Shown piece by piece: positions 6,312 to 13,843 of a stretch of 17,249 nt of DNA. Position 1 is the stretch's first letter; each line of letters opens with the position of its first letter. This DNA comes from Verrucomicrobiota bacterium (GTDB lineage Bacteria; Verrucomicrobiota; Verrucomicrobiia; Limisphaerales; JAEYXS01). The DNA lies in contig JAEYXS010000123.1 of the NCBI GenBank assembly GCA_023431185.1, positions 1 through 17,249 of the forward strand, written 5' to 3'. The translations under genes were made by a program, and so were the position numbers. Below the pieces are notes generated by a model. The model was not told the DNA's origin and made no database searches. It was given only the letters and a program-made list of their open reading frames with translations.

Positions 6312-7544
6312 CTACGCTGCGAACAAATCCTCATGCCCCAGCTTATTCCCTTGGGCATCCAAAATCGTCACACCCAGATCCTTCGCCAGCTTCTGGAAGA
6401 AATTCGGGAACGTCTTCTTCACGCACGAAGGATTCCGCAGCTTGATGCCCGGCACGCGCAGTCCGACCACCGCAAAGCACATCGCCATGCGATGGTCGTT
6501 ATACGTTTCTATCTCCGCACCGTGAAGTTGTGAGGGATAAACGGTCAGTGTATCCCCTTCTTCAATCACCTTGGCACCACACTTGGTCAACTCCGTGCGC
6601 AAGGCAACGACACGTTCGCACTCTTGAACGCGCAGACGGCCCAGTTCCGTGAACTTAGTCACTGTGGCCTTGAAAGGAGCCAGCACGATGCCCGTCATGA
6701 TGCTGTCACCCAGATCGGACTCACGGGAAACCTCCGCAGGCAACGGCAGGAACTTGGGGAACTCGGCATCGATCTGCCAATGCGACTTCGGCCAGTGGGA
6801 AACCGTTTCACCAGCCGCCCAAAAATAACTCCCGCTCGAAGCATCCGGCTCAATATAAAATGCACCGCCATTCTTCGGAAACGCCTTCACCAGCTCCCGA
6901 GTCATCTCGACATACGGCAACTCCTCGGTGTTGGCCCCTTTGATCCCCACCTGCCACTGCCCGATCGCCCCGCTCAAAATGAGTGCCGAGGCGAACTGCG
7001 AACTCTCATCCACGCTTACAGCACAACTTCCTGCCTTGGGCCCCACTCCATGAATCACCGCTGGTAACTTGTTGTTCGCCGAATCGATCTGATAACCAAG
7101 CTGACGCAATGCCTCAAACAACGAAGCCTGCGGCCGCTCGTGCATACGCGGCACCCCACTCAAACGATACGCCCCTTTGCCCAAGCAAACCATCGCCGCC
7201 AGAAAGCGCGCTGCCGTTCCGGCATTGCCTACGAACAGCTCCAAAGGCTTCTCCGCCGTCCCCGCATTCGGGAGCACCCCGCCCTGCCCTTGCACCGTGA
7301 TGGTGCGATTGCAGAACTCATTCGGGTCCGCCTTCACCTCCACCTTGAAGCCCAGCGTGTGCAGGCATTCCACCATCACCTGGGTGTCCTCGCTCCACAG
7401 CGCCCCTTCCAGTGTCACGGTCCCGCTCGCCAACGCCGCGAGCACCAAAGCGCGGTTCGTGATGCTTTTGGAACCCGGCACGGTCACTTCAGCTTTGACC
7501 GGTTTTTGCAGCGGAACGATTTCGATGAGATCAGGCAACGGCAT
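6312..7544 (-). CDS. aroA: 3-phosphoshikimate 1-carboxyvinyltransferase (EPSP synthase)
   Basis: AroA joins shikimate-3-phosphate and phosphoenolpyruvate in the sixth step of the shikimate pathway. The 410-residue protein shows VPGSKSITNRAL with K26 (22-33), the PEP-site loop GNAGTAARFLAA (106-117), GVPRMHERP with R137 (130-138), SSQFASALIL (181-190), D280 in ESDLGDSIMTG, YNDHRMAMCF (348-357) and a C-terminal CVKKTFPNFF (374-383). The loop has Phe where E. coli has Pro101 (GTAMRPL), a variation at the site that influences glyphosate binding. The protein is slightly shorter than typical EPSP synthases but has all the parts. The ATG at 7544 lies 15 nt after the SUFU gene's stop, consistent with a tyrA-SUFU-aroA operon. 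No SD is visible. Confidence 0.95.
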   Translation of the reverse strand: MPLPDLIEIVPLQKPVKAEVTVPGSKSITNRALVLAALASGTVTLEGALWSEDTQVMVECLHTLGFKVEVKADPNEFCNRTITVQGQGGVLPNAGTAEKPLELFVGNAGTAARFLAAMVCLGKGAYRLSGVPRMHERPQASLFEALRQLGYQIDSANNKLPAVIHGVGPKAGSCAVSVDESSQFASALILSGAIGQWQVGIKGANTEELPYVEMTRELVKAFPKNGGAFYIEPDASSGSYFWAAGETVSHWPKSHWQIDAEFPKFLPLPAEVSRESDLGDSIMTGIVLAPFKATVTKFTELGRLRVQECERVVALRTELTKCGAKVIEEGDTLTVYPSQLHGAEIETYNDHRMAMCFAVVGLRVPGIKLRNPSCVKKTFPNFFQKLAKDLGVTILDAQGNKLGHEDLFAA

Positions 7545-7559
7545 AGGTGATACGACTTC

Positions 7560-8288
7560 TCAAAAGAGCCCCAGAAACTTCTTCGCCGTGTTCTTCCGCT
7601 TCACATCCAGTATCTCCGACACCCCATACTTGTCGAAACGGTCGATCAGGCCATCCGATCCCTTCTTGAGTTTCAGCTCCATCTCCTCCTTGTAGATCGG
7701 GACGACCCCGTAAAAGTTGATGTCCAGCTCCGGCGTGGCGGCCAGCGTCATGAAATCAGACGGGATGGTCACCGGCGGCAACAACAGGGCGCAGCAGAGC
7801 TTCGTGTTCTCCGCATAAGGTTCGGCGGGATCGCCGTTCGGGATGGTATGGCCATACCCCAGCCAACTGTCATATTCATGCGGCAGCCGCGCCAGCATCT
7901 TCAGCAGGCGGATAGGCCAGAAGTTCTTGTCGTCTTTGAAATCCTCCTGCTTCATCGGCCAGTCCGGCGGCAGGCAGATGACGAGCTCCGCATAGGAAAA
8001 ATCCTCCGCCCCCTCCGGCACCTTCATCGCGCGTGCGCTCATGCCCGAGGTGACGAGCGTAAAAAATGGGCGCTCAGGACGCGGCTCCACCACGTGAACA
8101 TCCAGATGCACCAGGTCGGAGATGATCTCGTGATAGACCCAGCCCACCTCGCCCACGTGCTTGGCGATGTGTTCCTCCACCATCTTGATGTGCGCCACAT
8201 CTCCCGTGGCGAACTCAAACGGCTTCTCGCGCGGCTTGTAGCGGTAGATCGGATTGCCGCTCTCGGAGAATTCTGATGGCTGGTCCAT
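7560..8288 (-). CDS. Suppressor of fused (SUFU) domain protein
   Basis: The 242-residue protein carries the SUFU domain: VGWVYHEIISDLVHLDVHVVEP (48-69), FFTLVTSGMSARAMKVPEG (75-93) and YAELVICLPPDWP (99-111) are typical of bacterial members. LLKMLARLPHEYDSWLGYGHTIPNG (128-152) and a C-terminal portion follow (LDINFYGVVPIYKEEMELKLKKG). Bacterial SUFU proteins are often described as immunity or protein-binding modules near toxins, but no toxin gene is visible here. It lies between tyrA (18 nt upstream) and aroA (15 nt downstream), so it is probably cotranscribed with them. What it does there is unknown; a scaffolding or regulatory role is speculation. There is no signal peptide. Confidence 0.85.
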   Translation of the reverse strand: MDQPSEFSESGNPIYRYKPREKPFEFATGDVAHIKMVEEHIAKHVGEVGWVYHEIISDLVHLDVHVVEPRPERPFFTLVTSGMSARAMKVPEGAEDFSYAELVICLPPDWPMKQEDFKDDKNFWPIRLLKMLARLPHEYDSWLGYGHTIPNGDPAEPYAENTKLCCALLLPPVTIPSDFMTLAATPELDINFYGVVPIYKEEMELKLKKGSDGLIDRFDKYGVSEILDVKRKNTAKKFLGLF

Positions 8289-8306
8289 AGGCGTGGTGGA
8301 GTTGGT

Positions 8307-9191
8307 TTATTCTGGCGACGGCGACGCTCCCTGTGCACACCACTCGTCCCGCCGTTGCTTGGCTTTGACGAAAAATTCCTCGATGGCTTTCACATCGCCA
8401 TTGTTCAGTGCGAGCTGGAACTCCTGCAAGTCCTCGATGAACACGCCCAGCACGCGGGAGAGCTGCTCGCGGTTTGCCACCGAGATATCCCGCCACATCT
8501 CCGGCGAACCGGAGGCGATGCGGGTCATATCACGAAAGCCCGTCGCGCAGAGTTGCGCCTGATGCTTCGGCAAGGCAGGGCTCAGGACGTAGTTCGCCAG
8601 CTCCGCCGCCACCACGTGCGGCAAATGACTGGAACGGCTCACCAGCTCATCATGCAGATCCGGTTTGAGACGCAGCGGCTTGCCTCCCAATGCCTTCCAA
8701 AACTCTTCCAGTTTCTTGACCTCAGCCACAGGCGACTTCGGCGTGGGTGAAACCACACACACTGCATTTTGAAACAAATCTGCCTTGGCCGCACTTACGC
8801 CCATCTTTTCCGCACCAGCCATCGGATGACTGCCGATGAAACAGCCGCCGCCGTTGGAGACGAGCGTGGTCAGTTCCTTTGCTGGCAGCCCTTTCACACT
8901 GCCCACATCTGTCACCACCGCGCCGCGCTTCAGATACGGCAGCATCTGCTTGGTGAGTTCCAGCATCTGGCCGATAGGTGTGCAGAGGATGACGAGATCG
9001 GCATTCTCCACCGCCTGCTCCAGGACCAGCGTGGCGGAATCCACCGCCCCGGCCTTCACGCATTCCTCGATGCTCGCCTGACGCCGGACATAGCCGACCA
9101 CCTGCTTGGCGAGACGACGCTGCCGGACGGCCATCCCGACGGAGCCGCCCAACAAACCGACGCCTACCAACGCTATCTTCTGCCAGTGCAC
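8307..9191 (-). CDS. tyrA: Prephenate dehydrogenase
   Basis: TyrA oxidatively decarboxylates prephenate to 4-hydroxyphenylpyruvate on the way to tyrosine. The 294 residues begin with a Rossmann motif GVGLLGGSVG (10-19). TPIGQM (71-76), GSVKG (97-101), GSHPMAGAEKMG (120-131), SHLPHVVA with the likely catalytic H189 (188-195) and FRDMTRIASGSPEMWRDI (219-236) follow. There is no chorismate mutase or ACT domain, so this is the single-function type. The start is GTG at 9191 without an SD. The gene heads the tight tyrA-SUFU-aroA unit; the cbiX-like gene lies 81 nt upstream on the same strand. An arogenate preference cannot be excluded. Confidence 0.94.
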   Translation of the reverse strand: MHWQKIALVGVGLLGGSVGMAVRQRRLAKQVVGYVRRQASIEECVKAGAVDSATLVLEQAVENADLVILCTPIGQMLELTKQMLPYLKRGAVVTDVGSVKGLPAKELTTLVSNGGGCFIGSHPMAGAEKMGVSAAKADLFQNAVCVVSPTPKSPVAEVKKLEEFWKALGGKPLRLKPDLHDELVSRSSHLPHVVAAELANYVLSPALPKHQAQLCATGFRDMTRIASGSPEMWRDISVANREQLSRVLGVFIEDLQEFQLALNNGDVKAIEEFFVKAKQRRDEWCAQGASPSPE

Positions 9192-9244
9192 GCCGTGAAG
9201 ATAAAGGAATGGCCCCCCGTGAAAAGCGCATTATTGTCCCGTAG

Positions 9245-9264
9245 CCGCCGAGATACGAAGGCGG
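9245..9264. repeat. Short stem-loop between the cbiX-like gene and tyrA
   Basis: CCGCC (9245-9249) and GGCGG (9260-9264) flank a 10-nt loop, GAGATACGAA, just beyond the stop of the cbiX-like gene. No T-run follows on the minus strand. The sequence resembles short dispersed hairpins that I recall from related genomes, but that is not verified. Confidence 0.35.
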
Positions 9265-9272
9265 AACCAAGT

Positions 9273-10115
9273 TTACTTCCCCACCATCTCCCGCACCCGC
9301 TCCAAAATCACATCCGGCATGTGCGGTTCATTTCCGATGCTCGCGGAATACCACACTCGTTTGCCGTTCTTCTCGGTCGGATTTGGCCAAGTCGGTTGAC
9401 CAGCAGCCAGGCGTGCCCGTACCACCTCCTCCGGCTCACCCAGCATCATCGGGATGTCCTCATACGAGTGCAGCCCGTCGCTGATGAAGAATGGCACCAT
9501 CACAATGTCCCGCGTCTGTGCCAGCTTATAGCAATCTGCAATGCGCGGCTCCTCTTCCATGAAGATCGAATGCACGCCCGCGTAGAGCCCCATGGCCTGG
9601 ATCAACGCCACCTGATGCTCGATCGCTTTGCGCGAGTTCTCATTATTCCCCGTGCCATGCCCTGCGATGAACAGGGTGATCTGCTTGGGCTCCGGCAGAT
9701 TGGGTGCCGGATGCTTCAGCACCACCTCGCGCGCCCGCGCGAGTAAGACCCCGGTCATGCTGTCATGCGTGCCGACTGGACCGCAGTAATGCAACGTCTG
9801 ATCGCCGCGTTTTTGCACGCGGGGGAAATTCATCTCCCCGTTCTGACAAAAACCTAACTCACGCGGGATCACCTGCTCTGTGAAGTAACCTTCGCTGATG
9901 AATAGTGGCACGATAAAAACACGCGGCAGAAAAGCGCCGCGCAAGACGGCACAGATGGCCGGCTCCTCTTTCCAGAAGCACACCAACACCTGCCCGAATA
10001 TGCCACGACTTCGCAACTCATCGGCATGTTGGTGAGTCGGGGCGGCGGATTCGGCATTGAGCGTCGAACCGTGGCCCACCAGCACCAATGTGGCGTCTGA
10101 AAAATCTTCCGGCAT
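9273..10115 (-). CDS. CbiX/SirB-type chelatase-like protein, two CbiX halves
   Basis: CbiX/SirB proteins insert Co2+ or Fe2+ into sirohydrochlorin for cobalamin or siroheme. The 280 residues contain two halves of the fold. The first has LVLVGHGSTLNAES (10-23, H15) and FIVPLFISEGYFTEQVIP (67-84); the second has LFIAGHGTGNNENS (148-161, H153) and VMVPFFISDGLHSYEDIP (205-222, H216). The second half keeps both metal-site histidines, whereas the first has Tyr-Phe where the second His belongs. No other cobalamin or siroheme gene is visible, so the metal and substrate are open. The ATG at 10115 has no SD. The gene may be transcribed with tyrA downstream (81-nt gap). Confidence 0.85.
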   Translation of the reverse strand: MPEDFSDATLVLVGHGSTLNAESAAPTHQHADELRSRGIFGQVLVCFWKEEPAICAVLRGAFLPRVFIVPLFISEGYFTEQVIPRELGFCQNGEMNFPRVQKRGDQTLHYCGPVGTHDSMTGVLLARAREVVLKHPAPNLPEPKQITLFIAGHGTGNNENSRKAIEHQVALIQAMGLYAGVHSIFMEEEPRIADCYKLAQTRDIVMVPFFISDGLHSYEDIPMMLGEPEEVVRARLAAGQPTWPNPTEKNGKRVWYSASIGNEPHMPDVILERVREMVGK

Positions 10116-10156
10116 AGCGCCACGGGTAGCCTAGGAATGGTGTTTGTGCAAGTGCG

Positions 10157-10196
10157 AGAAAAAGAAAAAGCCCGCGTCCATTTCCGAACGCGGGCT
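10157..10196 (-). terminator. Strong intrinsic terminator of the Gfo/Idh/MocA gene
   Basis: Read on the minus strand, AGCCCGCGT, a 10-nt loop and ACGCGGGCT form a perfect 9-bp GC-rich stem (10169-10177 with 10188-10196). A T-rich tract, TTTTTCTTTTTCT, follows at once. It starts 18 nt after the stop codon at 10215 and separates this unit from the cbiX-like gene. Confidence 0.92.
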
Positions 10197-10214
10197 CTTG
10201 AAAACATCGATCCC

Positions 10215-11363
10215 TTACTTCACCTGCTTCACCTTCACCCACTTCTTTGTCTTGGCGGAAGCGAGCACGGCGTCCACGACGTAATCCGCCGCAAGACCAT
10301 CCTTGAAGTCCGGCTTGCAGCCCTTGCCGCTCTCCAGACCTTTGACGAACTCCACCATCGCATGGATGAAGCTGTGTTCGTAGCCGAGCTGCAGCCCTGG
10401 CACCCACCAGTTGCCGCAGTACGGATGATCGCCATCGGAGACATGCACGCTCTTCCAGCCGCGCTCCTGGCTTTCGTCATTATAATCGAAGATCTGCAAG
10501 CGATGTAGATCATGCAGATCCCACTTGAGGGACATCTTCTCGCCGTTGATCTCCAGCGTGTAGAGGGCCTTGTGACCGCGCGCATAACGGGTGGACTCGA
10601 ACAAGCCGAGCGAGCCGTTGTTGAAATGGCAATGGAACAAGCAGGCGTCGTCGATGCTCACCTTCTCGACCTTGCCCGTGAGGTTGTGCTTGCGCTCCTT
10701 CACGAAGGTTTCGGTCATGGCGCTGACGTCTTTGATTCCGCCGTTCAGCCACATGGCCGTGTCGATGCAATGCGCGAGCAAGTCACCCGTCACGCCGGAA
10801 CCGGCCACCTTAGCATCCAAGCGCCAGAGACCCGTGCCACCTTGGGGCAAGTCCGCATTGATGGTCCAGTCCTGCAAAAAGTTCGCGCGGTAATGGAAAA
10901 TGCGGCCGAGCTTGCCGGAATCGATGATCTGTTTGGCGAGCACCACGGCCGGGCAACGGCGGTAGTTGTACCAAACCATGTTCGCGACGCCCGCCTTCTC
11001 GATGGCTTTGAGCATCTTCTCCGCTTCTTTGGAGTTCAGGCCCAGCGGCTTCTCGCACAAGATCATCTTGCCCGCTTTGGCGGCGGCGATGGCCTGTTCA
11101 GCGTGCATGTTGTTCGGCGTGGCGATATCGACCACGTCGATATCATCGCGCTCGATCATCTTCTTCCAGTCCGTCTCGATGCTCTTGTAGCCCCACTTGT
11201 CGGCAAACTCCTGCACCTTCGCCGCATCGCGACCGCACACCGCCTGCGGCACGAGCTCGTAGCTGGAGGGGAAGAAATGATTCACCTGATGGAACGCATT
11301 GCTGTGCGCGCGCCCCATGAAGCTGTAACCGATCAGACCGATGCGTAATTGTTTCTTAGCCAT
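10215..11363 (-). CDS. Gfo/Idh/MocA-family oxidoreductase
   Basis: These NAD(P)-dependent enzymes oxidise or reduce sugars, inositols and related polyols. The 382 residues show an N-terminal Rossmann fold with GLIGYSFMGRAHSNAF (9-24), DIATPNNMHAEQA (79-91) and the family EKP motif at 104-106 with the likely catalytic lysine K105. The substrate-domain signature GVTGDLLAHCIDTAMWL (190-206) has D194, H198 and D201. The WWVPGLQLGYEHSFIHAM stretch near the C-terminus is typical of members in polyol or sugar catabolism. There is no signal peptide (no TAT leader), so it is cytoplasmic. It lies 34 nt downstream of the sugar isomerase gene on the same strand and is followed by a strong terminator, so the two form a transcription unit. 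The substrate cannot be named. Confidence 0.93.
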   Translation of the reverse strand: MAKKQLRIGLIGYSFMGRAHSNAFHQVNHFFPSSYELVPQAVCGRDAAKVQEFADKWGYKSIETDWKKMIERDDIDVVDIATPNNMHAEQAIAAAKAGKMILCEKPLGLNSKEAEKMLKAIEKAGVANMVWYNYRRCPAVVLAKQIIDSGKLGRIFHYRANFLQDWTINADLPQGGTGLWRLDAKVAGSGVTGDLLAHCIDTAMWLNGGIKDVSAMTETFVKERKHNLTGKVEKVSIDDACLFHCHFNNGSLGLFESTRYARGHKALYTLEINGEKMSLKWDLHDLHRLQIFDYNDESQERGWKSVHVSDGDHPYCGNWWVPGLQLGYEHSFIHAMVEFVKGLESGKGCKPDFKDGLAADYVVDAVLASAKTKKWVKVKQVK

Positions 11364-11397
11364 ACTCTCTTGTGTGTTTTAAGGTTCTAAAAGTTTA

Positions 11398-12450
11398 TCA
11401 AGCCTTCCAGCCGTGGTTGTTCCGCACCTCGATCATTGCCGCGAGGATGTCGTTCCACGTTTGCTGTTTGTTCAGCACTTCGTTCGGGAACATGCAGCCA
11501 TCCCAGCAGATGTGCTTCATCTTCTTGGTGACCTTGCCCTGCTTGTCGCGCAGCCAGTAGCCTGAATCACGCGTGATGTTCAGCTTGCCCTTCGGATCCG
11601 TAGCGAGGCAGTGACGGCCAGTCTTCTCGTGATCGCCGGAGCCGAAGACGGAACCGTCATTCTGAGCCACATGGAAGTCGATCGTCCACGGACGGAGCGC
11701 ATCCGTCAGCTTCGTCATCGCCTTGTGGAACTCCGCCGGCTCGTAATGATAATTCTTCGGCACGATGCGATGCGCCTCGGCATTGTAACCGAGCGTGTAG
11801 AGATGCGTGTGGGACATGTCCGCCTGGAAGCCGACCACCTTCGGCATATCCACTTCTTCGAGCAGGTTCACCATGTGCTTCCAAGAGTGCATACCGCCCC
11901 AGCAGATTTCGCCTTCCGCGGCGAGACGTTCGCCCTCGCCCTTCGCGATCTTGCCCGCTTCACGGAACGTCTGCGCGATGAGCTTCGTCGTGCCTTTCGG
12001 ATCTTTGTCCCAAGCCGTCACACTGGTGGCGCTGTCGATACGCACCACGCCGTAAGGCCGCACCCCGAGGTCGCGGAGCTTGCTCGCGATGCGCACGGCC
12101 TTCTTCACATGCGTCACGAAATTCGCGCGCGCCTTCTCATCACCACCAGCGGAAGCGTCAAACCACACCGGTGCCACCACCGAGCCGACCACGAGTCCCT
12201 TGGACTTGATCTTGTCCGCGAGCTTCTTGATGCCTGCGTCATCGATGTCGATATCCGTATGCGGATTGTAGAGGAAGAGGTCCACGCCGTCGAACTTGAT
12301 GCCGTTCACTTCCGCCTTGGCGGTGAAGTCCAGCATCGTATCCAGATCGATGAACGGTTCCGCGCCGGGACTGCCCTTGCCGACGAGGCCGGGCCACATG
12401 GCGTTGTGAAGCTTGGGAAAATTATTCGCGATGACTGCTGCTGTGCTCAT
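11398..12450 (-). CDS. Sugar phosphate isomerase/epimerase (xylose isomerase-like TIM barrel)
   Basis: The 350-residue protein looks like an AP-endonuclease-2-type TIM barrel used by sugar and inositol isomerases/epimerases. Strand-end segments include GVDLFLYNPHTDIDIDD (55-71), GLVVGSVVAPVW (85-96), YGVVRIDSA (133-141), EGEICWGGMHSWKHM (179-193), VVGFQADMSHTHLY (205-218) and TIDFHVAQNDG (256-266). E181, D211 and H260 are candidates for the divalent metal site, by inference. I chose the ATG at 12450 over the upstream ATG at 12639, because the added 63 residues look like translated leader (low complexity, no fold match). It is the first gene of the unit with the Gfo/Idh/MocA oxidoreductase, a common pairing in polyol degradation. 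The precise substrate is unknown. Confidence 0.87.
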   Translation of the reverse strand: MSTAAVIANNFPKLHNAMWPGLVGKGSPGAEPFIDLDTMLDFTAKAEVNGIKFDGVDLFLYNPHTDIDIDDAGIKKLADKIKSKGLVVGSVVAPVWFDASAGGDEKARANFVTHVKKAVRIASKLRDLGVRPYGVVRIDSATSVTAWDKDPKGTTKLIAQTFREAGKIAKGEGERLAAEGEICWGGMHSWKHMVNLLEEVDMPKVVGFQADMSHTHLYTLGYNAEAHRIVPKNYHYEPAEFHKAMTKLTDALRPWTIDFHVAQNDGSVFGSGDHEKTGRHCLATDPKGKLNITRDSGYWLRDKQGKVTKKMKHICWDGCMFPNEVLNKQQTWNDILAAMIEVRNNHGWKA

Positions 12451-12900
12451 ATCAGTTGAAATGACGTGATTGCCTAAAACCTTAGTGGTACGAGCCCAAG
12501 AAATTAATCTGGAGCCCCGGCCAAGGAAAGTCTTTCTTTGCCATAACCTCCCATAATCCTGCACATCAGCCCAAACCGCAGAGCCAAGCACCAGCCACCC
12601 CGAATACTTCCACCCGGGAGGGACGGCGTGCCGCCGCACGTGCCCAATTCTCCCCTCCCCCGCTTCATTCGGCCTGACTACGCCGCTGCCCGCCTGTGCT
12701 GCAGCACCATATCATCCGGCCCTGACCTCCCGAACCAGCCCCTCGCCAGCCAATCCAACAAGCAATGCAGAAACACGGTCCTTTGCCCTGACCCTGTGAC
12801 TGAACTGAAACGAAGCTCGGCCCCCCCAAATAAAGACCGCTCACTTGGTTGCTGCCACGCGTCCGCGGTTTTATTTGAACCCCTCCAGCCCCGCCTCCCA
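12451..12900. other. Intergenic region without a convincing gene
   Basis: About 450 bp between the isomerase start and the end of the secreted-protein gene, both on the minus strand. Open frames here have Pro/Arg/Ser-rich, low-quality translations. The region is C-rich on the plus strand and contains a GGGAGGGACGGCG-TGC-CGCC stretch near 12616-12634 that could be a degenerate hairpin repeat. It must hold the promoter of the isomerase unit, but no convincing -35/-10 pair is visible. Confidence 0.5.
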
Positions 12901-13473
12901 CTACTCCTTCACGGCCCTCACCCGAAAGAAACGCTTGGGTTCAGTGCTGCCGTACGATCCGGGCAATGCCGGCGTCCAGGTGACCAAGTCTGCGCTTGAT
13001 TCGAGGATGACATTCACCGGCCCCGTCGCATCGGAGGGGATCACGACCGCAGTGCTGGGGATCGAACCAGTGGGCGAGGCCACGGGCGTTTCAAATTTCG
13101 TGATCTTCACCACACACCGCGCATACCTCATCGTGCCACTTGAAGTGGCAAAGTATCTGAATTGCACTTTCCCAGGACCGGCACCCAGCGGCTTCGTGAG
13201 ATAATCTGGCGTGGTCAGCAGGCCATACGCCAGCATGGAAACCCCGTTGGTTCCCTCGTGATTGATGCTCACGCCGATGTTGTTTGGCTTGGCATACCAG
13301 ATCAGCTCGGCGAATTCCCCCTCCACCAGATCCAGGTTGTTGGTGCTTTCCGTTGACTGATCTGTTTGCAGGTCCACCACCACGATTCGGGAACTCGACG
13401 GGCTTTGTGCTTGGGTTGAAAACGCCGTGAACGAGGCCACAGCGACGAGCAGAGATAAGATGATGCTTCTCAT
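12901..13473 (-). CDS. Small secreted protein of unknown function
   Basis: The 190-residue protein begins with a clear signal peptide (MRSIILSLLVAVASFTAFST) and a likely signal peptidase I site after A22 (TQA|QS). The mature part is Ser/Thr-rich and probably all beta: residues 28-128 hold an unrecognised domain with VQFRYFATSSGTMRYARCVVKI. The end (VNVILESSADLVTWTPALPG...FFRVRAVKE, 153-190) matches a C-terminal module seen repeatedly in secreted verrucomicrobial proteins (LESS-x-DL-x-W...FFRVR). It probably acts in the periplasm or outside the cell. It is a lone gene: the next minus-strand gene downstream begins about 450 nt away. Confidence 0.82.
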   Translation of the reverse strand: MRSIILSLLVAVASFTAFSTQAQSPSSSRIVVVDLQTDQSTESTNNLDLVEGEFAELIWYAKPNNIGVSINHEGTNGVSMLAYGLLTTPDYLTKPLGAGPGKVQFRYFATSSGTMRYARCVVKITKFETPVASPTGSIPSTAVVIPSDATGPVNVILESSADLVTWTPALPGSYGSTEPKRFFRVRAVKE

Positions 13474-13674
13474 TGGCGAAGAAGCTTTTGCCTGACCCGA
13501 CGCTTCCCCGTCAAGCGGGTTTTCGTTTCACCTGTGGAACAATGCTTTGCTGGCCAAGTCGGCACGCTCCCGCACTTACTTCCTGGAAGTTGGTCGTTGC
13601 TTTTCCCTCTTCTCCTTGGGGGATGGCGAATTTCGACCAGGAGAAGGATTGAGGATGAGGGTTGAGGTTCCCCC

Positions 13675-13695
13675 GTTCGACGTTCGATGTTTCTT
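13675..13695. repeat. 7-nt tandem repeat (GTTCGAC/GTTCGAT/GTTTCTT)
   Basis: Two near-identical 7-nt units and a third decayed one are visible. Strings of GTTCGA(C/T) are, in my recollection, frequent in intergenic DNA of related genomes; function is unknown. Confidence 0.55.
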
Positions 13696-13801
13696 CAAAT
13701 AATGGCCCAATCGTGCAAGCGGCTCTCAATTCTTCACCCTTTTGTAATCCCCAACCGCCCCTTCCCCTGCCATCCTCCCCTCGTCAGCCGAAAAATGGGC
13801 T

Positions 13802-13816
13802 GGTGACCCGGTCACC
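13802..13816. promoter_or_regulatory. Perfect 15-nt palindrome upstream of the AI-2E transporter gene
   Basis: GGTGACC-C-GGTCACC is an inverted repeat with 7-bp arms, ending 27 nt before the ATG at 13844. Its position and symmetry fit an operator bound by a dimeric regulator, but a small hairpin in the leader is equally possible. Confidence 0.4.
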
Positions 13817-13843
13817 CCCTCGGCTATCAATTAACCCATAGGC

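Larger units (their letters stand above)
13474..13843. other. Divergent intergenic region with short repeats
   Basis: The gap lies between the divergent secreted-protein and AI-2E transporter genes, so it should hold both promoters; none is convincing by eye. It contains the 7-nt repeat at 13675-13695, a G-rich stretch with GATTGAG/GATGAG/GGTTGAG units (13648-13667), and the palindrome at 13802-13816. A 72-residue open frame on the minus strand runs through the repeats and is not credible. Confidence 0.5.

Noticed and set aside
10512..11348. 278-residue open frame on the plus strand within the Gfo/Idh/MocA gene
   Set aside because: It is antisense to a gene with EKP and Rossmann motifs and shows no family resemblance.
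12628..12999. 123-residue open frame on the plus strand in the gap before the secreted protein gene
   Set aside because: It has a Pro/Arg/Ser/Leu-rich, low-quality translation and overlaps the end of the secreted-protein gene.
13486..13514. TTGACG as a -35 box upstream of the secreted-protein gene (minus strand)
   Set aside because: The hexamer 17 nt downstream is GCAAAA, a poor -10, and the box lies very close to the start codon.
13511..13729. 72-residue open frame on the minus strand
   Set aside because: It overlaps short repeats, and the translation has no domain and no start context.
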